From Cupriavidus basilensis (GTDB lineage Bacteria; Pseudomonadota; Gammaproteobacteria; Burkholderiales; Burkholderiaceae): a stretch of 64,000 bases of DNA. Each line of letters starts with the position of its first letter. Within the stretch, counting starts at the first letter, position 1. Positions 36,539 to 46,021 of the stretch are shown here, one piece after another. The notes under the pieces were generated by a model. The model was not told the origin of the DNA and did no database searches. It saw only the letters and a list, made by a program, of their open reading frames with translations. The position numbers and the translations under genes were made by a program. Where the stretch lies: contig NZ_BBQM01000022.1 of assembly GCF_000876015.1 (NCBI RefSeq), forward strand, positions 62,001 through 126,000, read 5' to 3'.

Positions 36539-37006
36539 CTAGTGGGTGACACGGGTGGTGCCGCCCGAGGACAGCAGGCGCACGCGCTCGCCCGGGCGGA
36601 AGGCTTCGTCGGCGTCCTGCACGATCGCGCGCATCTCGCCGTTGTCGAGCTTGACGGTGATCTCCAGGCCACGGCGCTGGTTGATCCGGTTTTCCGCCGC
36701 GCTGCCGGCGATGCCGCCGAGCACGGCGCCGAGCACGCCGGCCGCGACCGAGCCGCCGCCGCTGCCGATGGTGCTGCCCGCGGCGATGCCGCCGATCGCG
36801 CCGCCGGCGATGGTGCCGGCGCCGGTCTGCTCACCCTGGATCAGCACTTCGCGCACGCTCTCGACCACGCCAAAGCGCAGGATCTGCTCGCGCTGCGCCT
36901 GGCCCGGCGTGTAGATGCTGGCGGAGTTCGATTGCGAGGCGCAGCCGGCCACGAGGGTGGCGGCTGCGGCGAGCGCGAGGGCGCTGGTGCGAATCAGGGT
37001 ATGCAT
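36539..37006 (-). CDS. Glycine-zipper outer-membrane lipoprotein (SlyB/PcP-like)
   Basis: 155 residues. Signal peptide with lipobox (LVAGC, C22), then a segment YTPGQAQREQILRFGVVESVREVLI, a glycine-zipper membrane region (GTIAGGAIGGIAAGSTIGSGGGSVAAGVLGAVLGGIAGS), and a C-terminal beta part (LEITVKLDNGEMRAIVQDADEAFRPGERVRLL). This is the SlyB/Pal cross-reacting lipoprotein layout. Likely in the outer membrane. It lies 19 bases downstream of the PfkB gene on the same strand and has its own terminator. Confidence 0.88.
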   Translation of the reverse strand: MHTLIRTSALALAAAATLVAGCASQSNSASIYTPGQAQREQILRFGVVESVREVLIQGEQTGAGTIAGGAIGGIAAGSTIGSGGGSVAAGVLGAVLGGIAGSAAENRINQRRGLEITVKLDNGEMRAIVQDADEAFRPGERVRLLSSGGTTRVTH

Positions 37007-37025
37007 GAGATCGATCCCGGAAAAG

Positions 37026-37973
37026 TTACTCGTAGCGATAGCCGAACGCCGACTGGAAGCGTTGGCCGATTTCGTCGCGCGACGGCTTGTGGTTCTGCGG
37101 ACCCTGGTGCGCGATCTTGATGGAGCCCATCAGGCTGGCGAGGCGCCCGGTGGTTTCCCAGTCGAGGCCCTGCTCGATGCCGTACAGCAGTCCGCCGCGG
37201 AAGGCATCGCCGCAGCCGGTCGGATCGACCACGCGCTCCGCCTGCACGGCCGGAATATTGTACTGCCGCTGGTCGGCGTGGACGCTCGCGCCTTTCTCGC
37301 CGTGGGTCACGATGAAGGCGCGCACCTGGGCGGCGACCTGCTCGCTGGTCCAGCCGGTACGCGAGAGCAGCACCTGGGCTTCGTAGTCATTGACCGTGAC
37401 GTAGCTGGCGAGTTCAACGAACTGGCGCAGGTCCTCGCCGTTGAACAGCGGCATGGCCTGGCCCAGGTCGAAGATGAACGGCACGCCGGCGTCGGCGAAC
37501 TGGCGCGCATGGTGCAGCATGCCCTCGCGGCTGTCCGGCGCGACGATGCCCAGCGCCGGCGGGTTGGCGCCCTTGAGCGCGTCCTGCACGTGCGAGAGCT
37601 GCGACTGGTTCATCGCGCCCGGGTGGAAGGCGGTGATCTGGTTGTTGTCCAGGTCGGTGGTGATCATCGCCTGCGCGGTGAAGGTGTCGGGCAGGGTGCG
37701 GATGTGCTCGGTGCCGATGCCGAGTTCGCGCAGGTATTGCAGGTAGGGCTCGGCGTCCACGCCCACGGTGGCCATGACTACCGGGTCGCCGCCCAGCAGC
37801 TTGAGCGTGTAGGCGATGTTGCCGGCGCAGCCGCCGTACTCGCGGCGCATGCCCGGCACCAGGAAGGACACGTTCAGCATGTGGATCTGGTCGGGCAGGA
37901 TGTGTTCGCGGAAGCGCCCCTCGAACGTCATGATGGTGTCGTAGGCGACGGAGCCACAGATCAGGCTGGACAT
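37026..37973 (-). CDS. PfkB-family sugar or nucleoside kinase
   Basis: 315 residues. Ribokinase-like fold with the N-terminal glycine motif RREYGGCAGNIAYTLKLLGGD and the C-terminal catalytic motif DPTGCGDAFRGGLLYG (catalytic aspartate in GCGDAF). The N-terminus MSSLICGSVAYDTIMTFEGRF resembles adenosine-kinase-like PfkB proteins. Substrate cannot be told from sequence. The ATG at 37973 fits the fold; the open frame extends 29 codons upstream without similarity. It precedes the SlyB-like gene, probably in one transcript. Confidence 0.87.
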   Translation of the reverse strand: MSSLICGSVAYDTIMTFEGRFREHILPDQIHMLNVSFLVPGMRREYGGCAGNIAYTLKLLGGDPVVMATVGVDAEPYLQYLRELGIGTEHIRTLPDTFTAQAMITTDLDNNQITAFHPGAMNQSQLSHVQDALKGANPPALGIVAPDSREGMLHHARQFADAGVPFIFDLGQAMPLFNGEDLRQFVELASYVTVNDYEAQVLLSRTGWTSEQVAAQVRAFIVTHGEKGASVHADQRQYNIPAVQAERVVDPTGCGDAFRGGLLYGIEQGLDWETTGRLASLMGSIKIAHQGPQNHKPSRDEIGQRFQSAFGYRYE

Positions 37974-38093
37974 GCTCTCTCCAAATGCAGGTAATCGGGT
38001 GATCGGGTGATGGCCGGCGGCGCGCGCTGGCCGGCGGCCGCCGAAAAAAAGGCCACCCATGATACCGGGTGGCCGGACCGCGGGGCGCGGCGC

Positions 38094-38594
38094 TTACTTC
38101 AGCGCGGCCAGGGCGGCATCGTAGTTCGGCTCGTTCTTGATCTCGGGCACCAGCTCGCTGTACTTGACGGTGTCGTTCTCGTCGAGCACCACCACCGCGC
38201 GCGCGGTCGCGCCGGCCAGCGGGCCGGTCTTGATGTCCACGCCGTAGCTGTCCTTGAAGCCGGCGCCGCGCATCAGCGACAGCGGCACCACGTTGGCCAG
38301 GCCTTCGGTGGTGCAGAAGCGGCTCATCGCGAACGGCAGGTCGGCCGAGATGGTCAGCACCACGGTGTTGGCCAGGCCGCTGGCGGCCTCGTTGAACTTG
38401 CGCGCCGAGGTCTGGCAGACCGGGGTGTCCAGGCTCGGGACGATGTTGAGCACCTTGCGCTTGCCGGCGAAGTCGGCCAGCGCGACGTCCTTCAGGTCCT
38501 TGCCGACCAGCGAGAAGGCGGGGGCCTTGTCGCCGGCTTGCGGAAACTTGCCGCCGACTTCGATGGGGTTGCCGCCGAGGGTGACGCTGCTCAT
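38094..38594 (-). CDS. tpx: Thiol peroxidase (atypical 2-Cys peroxiredoxin)
   Basis: 166 residues, reduces peroxides with electrons from thioredoxin. Peroxidatic C60 in PSLDTPVCQTSARKF and resolving C94 in SRFCTTEGL are at almost the same positions as in E. coli Tpx. The start MSSVTLGGNPIEVGG is typical, and AGGAG lies 6 bases before the ATG. Cytoplasmic. It lies 95 bases downstream of the DUF3426 gene on the same strand; the order prmA-DUF3426-tpx is usual in Burkholderiaceae. Confidence 0.96.
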   Translation of the reverse strand: MSSVTLGGNPIEVGGKFPQAGDKAPAFSLVGKDLKDVALADFAGKRKVLNIVPSLDTPVCQTSARKFNEAASGLANTVVLTISADLPFAMSRFCTTEGLANVVPLSLMRGAGFKDSYGVDIKTGPLAGATARAVVVLDENDTVKYSELVPEIKNEPNYDAALAALK

Positions 38595-38689
38595 ATGTGC
38601 TCCTGTGTGAATGGTGGGCCCGCACGCGCGGTGCGGGTCCCGGGGGCGCGACGGGAACGCCCGGGGCGGGCGTCGGACCCGTCTGGAAT

Positions 38690-40489
38690 TCAGGGGTAGA
38701 AGATCAGCACGCGGTAGTTGGCCGCCGCCTGCTGCGTGCGGAATCGTACCCGAACCGGCAGCTCCGTGCCGGCGCGCAGGCCCAGCGTGGCGAACGCCTT
38801 CTGCGCGGGCTCGAGATAGTCGGCCGGCTGCAGCACCTTGCGCAGCAGGAGCTGGTCCTGCAGGTCGGTCATGACCAGCTCGATGGCGGGCAGCGCCACC
38901 GTGGCGCGGCTCTGGTTGCGCATGGTGACGGCCAGCAGGTAGGCGTCGGATTCCTCGTCCTGCTTCTGCAACTGCGAGCTTTCGATGCGCAGCGCGTCGA
39001 TGTCGCGCCACGGCGCCACCTCGCAGCGCAGCGGCGCGCACAGCGCCTCGAAGGCCGGGCGCAGCACCGGGAACTGGCCGGCGAGCTGGCTGCGCGCGAG
39101 GAAGGCGAGCTGCGCCAGCGCCGCCACCGCCAGCACGCCGATGGCCGCCTTCTGCAGGCGCCGCCTGCGCCGCGCGGGGCCGGGATCGCGCTCGCGCGCG
39201 TGGCGCAGGAAGTCCGGCGCGAACACCGGCGCGTCGGGCGCGTTCTGGCTGGTCCACTGGCGCACCGCCTGCTCGCGCGCGATGGCGGCGGGAATCTCGG
39301 GGAAATCGTCCTGCGCTTCGGCGCGCAGGTAGCCGCCCGCGCTCGGGATGGCGGCGGTCTCGGCGGGCGCCATGCCGGACGTGGCGCTCGCGGTGATGCT
39401 GGACGTGACGCCGAGCGCGGTGTCGGACGTGATGTCGGCGGCGATGCCGGCCGCGTGCGCGGCGTCGTCGCTGCCGGTTTCCGGCGGCAGCGGCGGCAGC
39501 GATGCGCTGGCTTGCGCAGCCGCTGCCGTGTCCGCCTGCGCCGCGCGGGCAATGCCGGCGGCCTCGGGCGCGGCGGCGGGCGCGAACGGCGGCAGGTCGT
39601 CGGACAGCGTCCTCGGGTCCAGCGTGGGCCACGGCGTGGCGGCGGGCGCCGCAGCGGCTTCGGCGGTGTCCGTGGTCTCGGCCGCTTCCGTCGCTGCCGT
39701 CGCTTCCGCCGCATTCACCGTTTCCACCGCTTCCGTCTCCCGGGGCGGTTCGGCCGCGGACCCGGCTGCCGTGGTCCCGGCCTGCGCCGGCGCATCGCCA
39801 TCTTCGCGCGTGGCGGCTTCGTCCGGCTCCGGCTCGATCACGCCGGGCACGAAGACCGCGGACGGTTCGTCGTCTTCCGCGGCGGCGCTGCCTGCATGCT
39901 GTTCCTGCTGCCGGGCGGCCTCGGCCGCCTGCACGGCCTGGTCGGCCTCGGCCTGCGTCTGGTACAGCATGACGGTGGGCGCGTCGAGCGCCGGCACGTC
40001 GTAGCCGGGGTCGAAGGGCGGGATAAAGGGCGAGGTAAAGGGCGGAACGGCGGCCGGCGCGTCGTGTCCGGCCTCGGCGGGCGCATCCGGCGCGGGATGT
40101 GGCTCGGCATGCGGCCCGGCATGCGCGCGCTTGCGCGGGGCGCGTGTCGCGCGCGCATGCGCGGCTTCGTGGGTGTCTTCATGGGCGCCTTCGTGGCCGC
40201 CGTCATGGGCGTCCTCGAAGGTCTTCTCGTGCGTGGCGCGCGTGGCGCGATGGCGTGGCTCGCCGTGCGCGGGTGGCGCTGCCGGCGCCGGCGCGTCCGG
40301 TGCGGGCGCGGGGGTGGTCTCGGGGGCCGCCTCGGGCGCGGGCAGCTCGATCAGGTGCTCGCGCGCGTCGAACACGGTGTCGCACTGGCCGCAACGCACC
40401 AGCCCCTGGCGCAGGCGCAACTGGTCGGCTACCAGCCGGAAGGCGGTGCGGCAGGCCGGGCAACGTGTGACGAGCTTGGCTGCGGCCAT
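38690..40489 (-). CDS. Zinc-ribbon (MJ0042) / DUF3426 membrane protein with long His-rich linker
   Basis: 599 residues. N-terminal zinc ribbon with C10-x2-C13 and C33-x2-C36 (RCPACRTAFRLVADQLRLRQGLVRCGQCDTVF). Then about 400 residues of Ala/Pro/Glu-rich, disordered linker, including a stretch with a histidine every two to four residues (around residues 80-120). One membrane helix (AIGVLAVAALAQLAFLA, about residue 455) and a C-terminal DUF3426 domain (WRDIDALRIESSQLQKQDEESDAYLLAVTMRNQSRATVALPAIELVMTD), likely periplasmic. Function unknown. It starts 9 bases after prmA on the same strand. Confidence 0.87.
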   Translation of the reverse strand: MAAAKLVTRCPACRTAFRLVADQLRLRQGLVRCGQCDTVFDAREHLIELPAPEAAPETTPAPAPDAPAPAAPPAHGEPRHRATRATHEKTFEDAHDGGHEGAHEDTHEAAHARATRAPRKRAHAGPHAEPHPAPDAPAEAGHDAPAAVPPFTSPFIPPFDPGYDVPALDAPTVMLYQTQAEADQAVQAAEAARQQEQHAGSAAAEDDEPSAVFVPGVIEPEPDEAATREDGDAPAQAGTTAAGSAAEPPRETEAVETVNAAEATAATEAAETTDTAEAAAAPAATPWPTLDPRTLSDDLPPFAPAAAPEAAGIARAAQADTAAAAQASASLPPLPPETGSDDAAHAAGIAADITSDTALGVTSSITASATSGMAPAETAAIPSAGGYLRAEAQDDFPEIPAAIAREQAVRQWTSQNAPDAPVFAPDFLRHARERDPGPARRRRRLQKAAIGVLAVAALAQLAFLARSQLAGQFPVLRPAFEALCAPLRCEVAPWRDIDALRIESSQLQKQDEESDAYLLAVTMRNQSRATVALPAIELVMTDLQDQLLLRKVLQPADYLEPAQKAFATLGLRAGTELPVRVRFRTQQAAANYRVLIFYP

Positions 40490-40498
40490 CGGCGGGGC

Positions 40499-41413
40499 TC
40501 AGTGCGGGACGCCGGCGCCTTCGCCGCGGGTGCCGTGCAGGCACACCCAGCCTTCCTCGCTGCGCCATACCGACATGGCGAGCCAGGGCGCATAGGCGGC
40601 GGCGACGTCGTCGGCCTGCCGCTCGAGCACGCCGGACAGCACCAGCCGGCCGCCCGGGCGCACGCGCGCGCTCAGCATGGCGGCCATCACCTTGAGCGGG
40701 TTGGACAGGATGTTGGCCACGACCAGGTCGTAGCTGGCCTCGGACACGCTTTCCGGCAGCGCGAAGGTGGCTTCGACGCGGTTGCGTTCCGCGTTGTGGC
40801 GCGAGGCTTCCACCGCGTTGGGGTCGATGTCGATGCCGAGCGTGGCGCCGGCGCCGAGCTTCTTCGCCACGATGGCGAGGATGCCCGAGCCGCAGCCGTA
40901 GTCGAGCACCGACTCGCCCGGCCCGAGGTTCTGCTCGAGCCACTGCATGCACAGCCGCGTGGTCGGGTGGCTGCCGGTGCCGAAGGCTAGGCCCGGGTCG
41001 AGCTCCAGCACCACGGCGTCGGGCTCGGGCGCCTCGTGCCACGACGGCACCACCCAGATGCGCTCGCCGATGCGGATCGGCGCGAACTGGGATTGCGTCA
41101 GGCGCACCCAGTCCTGGTCCTCGACCGGGCGCAGCGCGTAGGCCGGCACCTCGGCGGCGCCGAGCGCGTTGGCCGCGGCGGCCACCGCCAGCGCGGGGTC
41201 GGTGGCGTCGTCGAACAGCGCCACCACGCGCGAACGGTTCCACGCCAGGCGGGTGGGTTCCAGCCCGGGCTCGCCGAACAGCGGCTGCTCGTCGGGCGTG
41301 TCGGCATCGGCGTCTTCCACCGAGACCGACAGCGCGCCGAGGTCGAACAGCGCGTCGGACCAGGCTTCGGCCTGGTCCTGTGCGATTTCAATCACACATT
41401 CCTGAAATGCCAC
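40499..41413 (-). CDS. prmA: Ribosomal protein L11 methyltransferase PrmA
   Basis: 304 residues. Trimethylates ribosomal protein L11 using S-adenosylmethionine. An N-terminal L11-binding domain is followed by the methyltransferase fold with AFGTGSHPTTRLCMQWLE, motif I SVLDYGCGSGILAIVAKKLGA, and VVANILSNPLKVMA (the NPP-like catalytic loop). The start codon is GTG; AAGGA precedes it, and MAFQECVIEI is the family start. It lies beyond accC on the same strand, separated by a 160-bp repeat-bounded element. Confidence 0.95.
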   Translation of the reverse strand: MAFQECVIEIAQDQAEAWSDALFDLGALSVSVEDADADTPDEQPLFGEPGLEPTRLAWNRSRVVALFDDATDPALAVAAAANALGAAEVPAYALRPVEDQDWVRLTQSQFAPIRIGERIWVVPSWHEAPEPDAVVLELDPGLAFGTGSHPTTRLCMQWLEQNLGPGESVLDYGCGSGILAIVAKKLGAGATLGIDIDPNAVEASRHNAERNRVEATFALPESVSEASYDLVVANILSNPLKVMAAMLSARVRPGGRLVLSGVLERQADDVAAAYAPWLAMSVWRSEEGWVCLHGTRGEGAGVPH

Positions 41414-41441
41414 TGGCGATCCTTGTCGATCCGTTGTTGTC

Positions 41442-41601
41442 AGTCCACTGCGTCATTTCCAAAGCCCCCCGTTCGACTGCGCCTCAAGGCCGCATGCGTC
41501 GTTGCAGATGCTCGCAATAGCGAGCTATTGCGGCGCTTTGCGCCTGGCCTGCGACCTCGATGCACAGCCGACCCGGGGCGTTTTCCCTGACGCAGTGGAC
41601 T
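41442..41601. repeat. 160-bp element with 14-bp perfect terminal inverted repeats
   Basis: AGTCCACTGCGTCA (41442-41455) and TGACGCAGTGGACT (41588-41601) are exact inverted copies bounding 132 bases. Inside is an 8-bp perfect palindromic stem GCAATAGC-GA-GCTATTGC (41514-41531) and further short dyads. No reading frame of note and no clear target-site duplication. It resembles a MITE- or REP-type intergenic element; similar AATAGCGAGCTATTG-containing sequences are, from memory, common in beta- and gammaproteobacterial intergenic DNA. Confidence 0.65.
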
Positions 41602-41616
41602 AGGCCGCGCCGGGCT

Positions 41617-42984
<1,368 letters not shown>

Positions 42985-43166
42985 AGTCACTCTCTGCGAG
43001 GAGAAGGGCAGTCCCGCCGCGGTGGCTCGTGGCGCCCCCGGCGGCGCGGCCGGAGTGCGGGCGGAGGAACTGGCAGCCGGACGGGGAGCGTCCGGTCCGC
43101 CGGCGCCGGCGCGGCCGTCCGGATCTTCCGGCGCGGGCTGCGGGCGGCGCGGCATGCCGATCAGTA

Positions 43167-43625
43167 TCAGCCGATGATGAAGAGCGGCTGGCCGTATTCG
43201 ACCGCCTGGCCGTTCTCGACCAGGATTTCCTTGATCACGCCGGCCTTGTCGGATTCGATTTCGTTGAGCAGCTTCATCGCTTCGATGATGCAGACCGTCT
43301 GGCCTTCCTTGACGGTGTCGCCCACGTTGACGAAGGCGGCCGCGCCCGGCGACGGCGCGCGGTAGAAGGTGCCGACCATCGGCGAGGTCACGACATGGCC
43401 GGACGGCAGCTGCGGCGCAGCGGGCTCGGCGCTGGCGACCGCGGCGGCGGGAGCGGCGGCCGCGGGCGGCAGCGCCTGCATCGGCTGCATGGCCATCGGC
43501 GCGGCCACGACCTGGGGCGGCGCCTTGACGATACGTACCTTGCCTTCGCCTTCGGTGACTTCCAGCTCGGAGATGCCGGACTCGGCCACCAGGTCGATCA
43601 GCGTCTTCAGCTTGCGCAGGTCCAT
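43167..43625 (-). CDS. accB: Biotin carboxyl carrier protein of acetyl-CoA carboxylase
   Basis: 152 residues. The N-terminal helix region MDLRKLKTLIDLVAESGISELEV is followed by an Ala/Pro-rich linker (residues 40-75) and the biotinyl domain with EAMKLLNEI; K118 is the lysine biotinylated by BirA. The thumb motif characteristic of AccB is present (TSPMVGTFYRAPSPGAAAFV). AGGAGG precedes the ATG. Forms the carboxylase with AccC; aroQ lies directly upstream on the same strand. Confidence 0.97.
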   Translation of the reverse strand: MDLRKLKTLIDLVAESGISELEVTEGEGKVRIVKAPPQVVAAPMAMQPMQALPPAAAAPAAAVASAEPAAPQLPSGHVVTSPMVGTFYRAPSPGAAAFVNVGDTVKEGQTVCIIEAMKLLNEIESDKAGVIKEILVENGQAVEYGQPLFIIG

Positions 43626-43788
43626 CTTCTATCCTCCTGAATCGGGTTGTCCGGCGCGCTGCGCTGGGGCGGCTGCGTCCGGGTAAATTGCATGCGTCCG
43701 GCGTATTGCCTCCGTCCACCGCGAGCAGCGGGCAGGGCAGGCGCCGGGGGCGCGGTCATCGTCGATGAAATCGAAATCAGCGGGCGGG

Positions 43789-44283
43789 TCAGGCCGCGGG
43801 GGGCGCCGGTTCAGGCGCCTGCCCGAGGACATAGTCCAGCGCCAGCAGGTAGCCTTGCCAGCCAAGTCCGCAGATCACTCCGACCGCGATATCGGAGAAG
43901 AAGGAGTGATGACGGAAGTTCTCGCGGCGATGCACGTTCGACAAATGGACTTCGACGAACGGAATCGCCACCCCGGCCAGCGCGTCGCGCAAGGCTACGC
44001 TGGTGTGCGTGTAGGCGGCCGGGTTGATGATGATGAAGTCGACCCCCTCGTCGCGCGCCGCATGGATGCGGTCCACCAGCGCACCCTCGTGGTTGGACTG
44101 GAACGTCGCCAGGGCGAGGCCGGTTTCGCGCGCACGCTGCGCCAGGGCCAGGTCGATGTCGACGAGCTTCGTATGCCCGTAGGTTTGCGGCTCGCGCGTG
44201 CCCAGCAGGTTCAGGTTGGGCCCGTGCAGGACCAGCACCTTGCGGTAGCGGGCGGAGCGGCTTTCTGGCGGCGTATCGATCAC
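43789..44283 (-). CDS. aroQ: 3-dehydroquinate dehydratase, type II
   Basis: 164 residues. Third step of the shikimate pathway: dehydroquinate to dehydroshikimate. Type II motifs: VLVLHGPNLNLLGTREPQTYG (catalytic Arg and Tyr), FQSNHEGALVDRIHAA, and IINPAAYTHTSVALRDAL (catalytic Asn and His), VEVHLSNVHRRENFRHHSFFSDIAVGVICGLG. It starts at a GTG. aroE at 52851 carries out the next step. Clusters with accB and accC as in many proteobacteria. Confidence 0.96.
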   Translation of the reverse strand: MIDTPPESRSARYRKVLVLHGPNLNLLGTREPQTYGHTKLVDIDLALAQRARETGLALATFQSNHEGALVDRIHAARDEGVDFIIINPAAYTHTSVALRDALAGVAIPFVEVHLSNVHRRENFRHHSFFSDIAVGVICGLGWQGYLLALDYVLGQAPEPAPPAA

Positions 44284-44500
44284 GGCGACTCGACCATTTC
44301 AACGAAATTGCGCGGAGATTACCGTAGCTTAGAGTGATTTGTCTAGCAGCGCAGACATAGGGCAGCCTCGATTTCCGGTCTTCCGGCGGCATTTCCGGGC
44401 CGGTGCCGGCCTGTTTTGCGGTTTCGAGGCTAATTCGCAAAAATTACGGGACAATCGAACAAGGTTAGTTGAAATTCACCGCAAATCAAGCGTCTCGCCG

Positions 44501-45046
44501 TCATCCGCGCGGCAGTGCAGCACGCAGGTCATTGGGGGAAACCCTACCCATCTTGCGGTAGGTGACGGTGCCGTCCGGCGCGATCACCACCGTATAAGGC
44601 AGGCCGCCGGCCGCATTGCCGAAGTTGCGCGACAGCTCGGTGCCGGCGAAGCCGGCCACCGCCAGCGGATACGCGACCGGCACTTTCTTGATGAACTGCT
44701 GGATGTTGCTGGCCGAATCGATGCCGATGCCGACAAATTCCACCTTGCGGCCCGAATACTCCTGGTACAGCGCGGTCAGGTCGGGCATTTCCTCCACGCA
44801 CGGGCCGCACCACGGCGCCCAGAAGTTCACCACCACCGTCTTGCCGCGGAAATCGGCCAGCCGCAGCTTGCCGCCCTGCGGGTCGGGCAGCTCGGTGCTC
44901 AGGAAGGTCTCCACGGCGGCGTCGGACGCCGGCCGGGGCGAGAACACGTAGTGGCCGGCAAGGGCGCCCGCCACGGCGGCGGCGATGGCGACGAGCCAGA
45001 TCCAGAGGCGGCTGCGGCGGGCGGGGCGGGTGGTGGCAGTGGTCAT
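44501..45046 (-). CDS. TlpA/ResA-like membrane-anchored thioredoxin
   Basis: 181 residues. An uncleaved N-terminal anchor (LWIWLVAIAAAVAGALAGHYVF) holds a periplasmic thioredoxin domain with C80-G-P-C83 in VVNFWAPWCGPCVEEMPDL and a cis-proline region GGLPYTVVIAPDGTV. Proteins of this kind reduce disulfides outside the cytoplasm, for example in cytochrome c maturation; the partner here is unknown. The interval to aroQ (44284-44500) contains no gene. Confidence 0.9.
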   Translation of the reverse strand: MTTATTRPARRSRLWIWLVAIAAAVAGALAGHYVFSPRPASDAAVETFLSTELPDPQGGKLRLADFRGKTVVVNFWAPWCGPCVEEMPDLTALYQEYSGRKVEFVGIGIDSASNIQQFIKKVPVAYPLAVAGFAGTELSRNFGNAAGGLPYTVVIAPDGTVTYRKMGRVSPNDLRAALPRG

Positions 45047-45133
45047 GGCGGTGGCAGGAGTCGGAAACCAGGCGCAAGGCGCGGCGGTGGCGGGAAGCTC
45101 TTCTATATATGACTATGACGGCGCCAGCGCGGG

Positions 45134-45844
45134 TCAGGCGGCGGCCGGCGTGCCGGGCGCATCCGGCGCGTCCGGCGTGGCCGCCACCAGCGCCTGCACG
45201 GCGGCGAGGTCGGCCCGCGCCACGCGGCCGCCGGCATCGGCGCGCACCGCGCCGCGTTCGTCGTCCGCATCATACAGCGCGATGTGGATGCCCACCGGCT
45301 GGCCCAGTTCGGCCCGCACCTCGCCGGCCAGCAGGCGCGCCTCGCGCTGGGCCGGCCACTGGCCTTTCCACAGGAAGCTCAGCGTCTCCACGTCGCCGCG
45401 GCCGGCGAAATGCCGCGATTCGCTGGTGTCGAAATCGACGCCCGCGTTGAGCAGGTGCAGCGTCAGGTCCTTGGGGCTGTCGCAGAAGCATTGCAGATAG
45501 ATGTCCGAATGCTCGGTGGCGGTGCCGTTGAGCACCGCGCCCGCCAGGTAGGGCCGGAAGCCGGCCAGGTCGCGCATGGCCAGCAGCGCCAGCCGGCGCA
45601 GCAGGGCCAGGATGCGGGGCTGGCTGTCGGCGTGGAACAGCGCCTGGTAGGCGCGCACTTCGGCTTCCACGGTCTCGTTGTCGGGCAGCCACTCGCCGGC
45701 CACGCGCACGTCGCCCAGCAACTGGCGCGCGGCCTTGCGCTTGGCGGTGGCGTAGTCGGCACCGTCTTCCGCGATCATGCGGGCGGCGGCCTGGGCGATT
45801 TCCTCGCGCAGGCGGATGGGGTCGAGGGGGGTGCGACGGGACAT
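45134..45844 (-). CDS. Conserved protein of unknown function beside mpl
   Basis: 236 residues, soluble, no signal peptide. The N-terminal 60 residues are helical and charged (IRLREEIAQAAARMIAEDGADYATAKRKAARQLLG); the middle (YLAGAVLNGTATEHSDIYLQCFCDSPKDLTLHLLNAGVDFDTSES) has a G-T-A-x-x-H-S-D-I pattern reminiscent of a nucleotidyltransferase-like fold, though I cannot establish that. An Ala/Pro tail follows. Divergent from mpl with about 180 bases between; 87 bases upstream of the TlpA gene. Confidence 0.65.
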   Translation of the reverse strand: MSRRTPLDPIRLREEIAQAAARMIAEDGADYATAKRKAARQLLGDVRVAGEWLPDNETVEAEVRAYQALFHADSQPRILALLRRLALLAMRDLAGFRPYLAGAVLNGTATEHSDIYLQCFCDSPKDLTLHLLNAGVDFDTSESRHFAGRGDVETLSFLWKGQWPAQREARLLAGEVRAELGQPVGIHIALYDADDERGAVRADAGGRVARADLAAVQALVAATPDAPDAPGTPAAA

Positions 45845-45926
45845 GGAGGGATGATACCGGAGGGGGAGGAGGCTGGACTCTTAGAGTCTACGCGGCGGGG
45901 CGGGTTCGCGCGCGCCGGCGAGATAC

Positions 45927-45958
45927 CGGCAATTGCCGCCATACCCCTCGGGTACAAT
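45927..45958 (+). promoter_or_regulatory. Candidate mpl promoter with palindrome
   Basis: A perfect 12-bp palindrome CGGCAATTGCCG (45927-45938) precedes TACAAT (45953-45958), a good -10 about 60 bases before mpl. No matching -35 is seen at the right distance. A second dyad, GACTC-TTA-GAGTC (45876-45888), lies closer to the divergent gene. Confidence 0.35.
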
Positions 45959-46021
45959 CCCTTTCCATCCCGTAGCAACAGGGGCCCGGCCCGCCAGGCC
46001 CGCCCCGCGACCCGAACTCCC

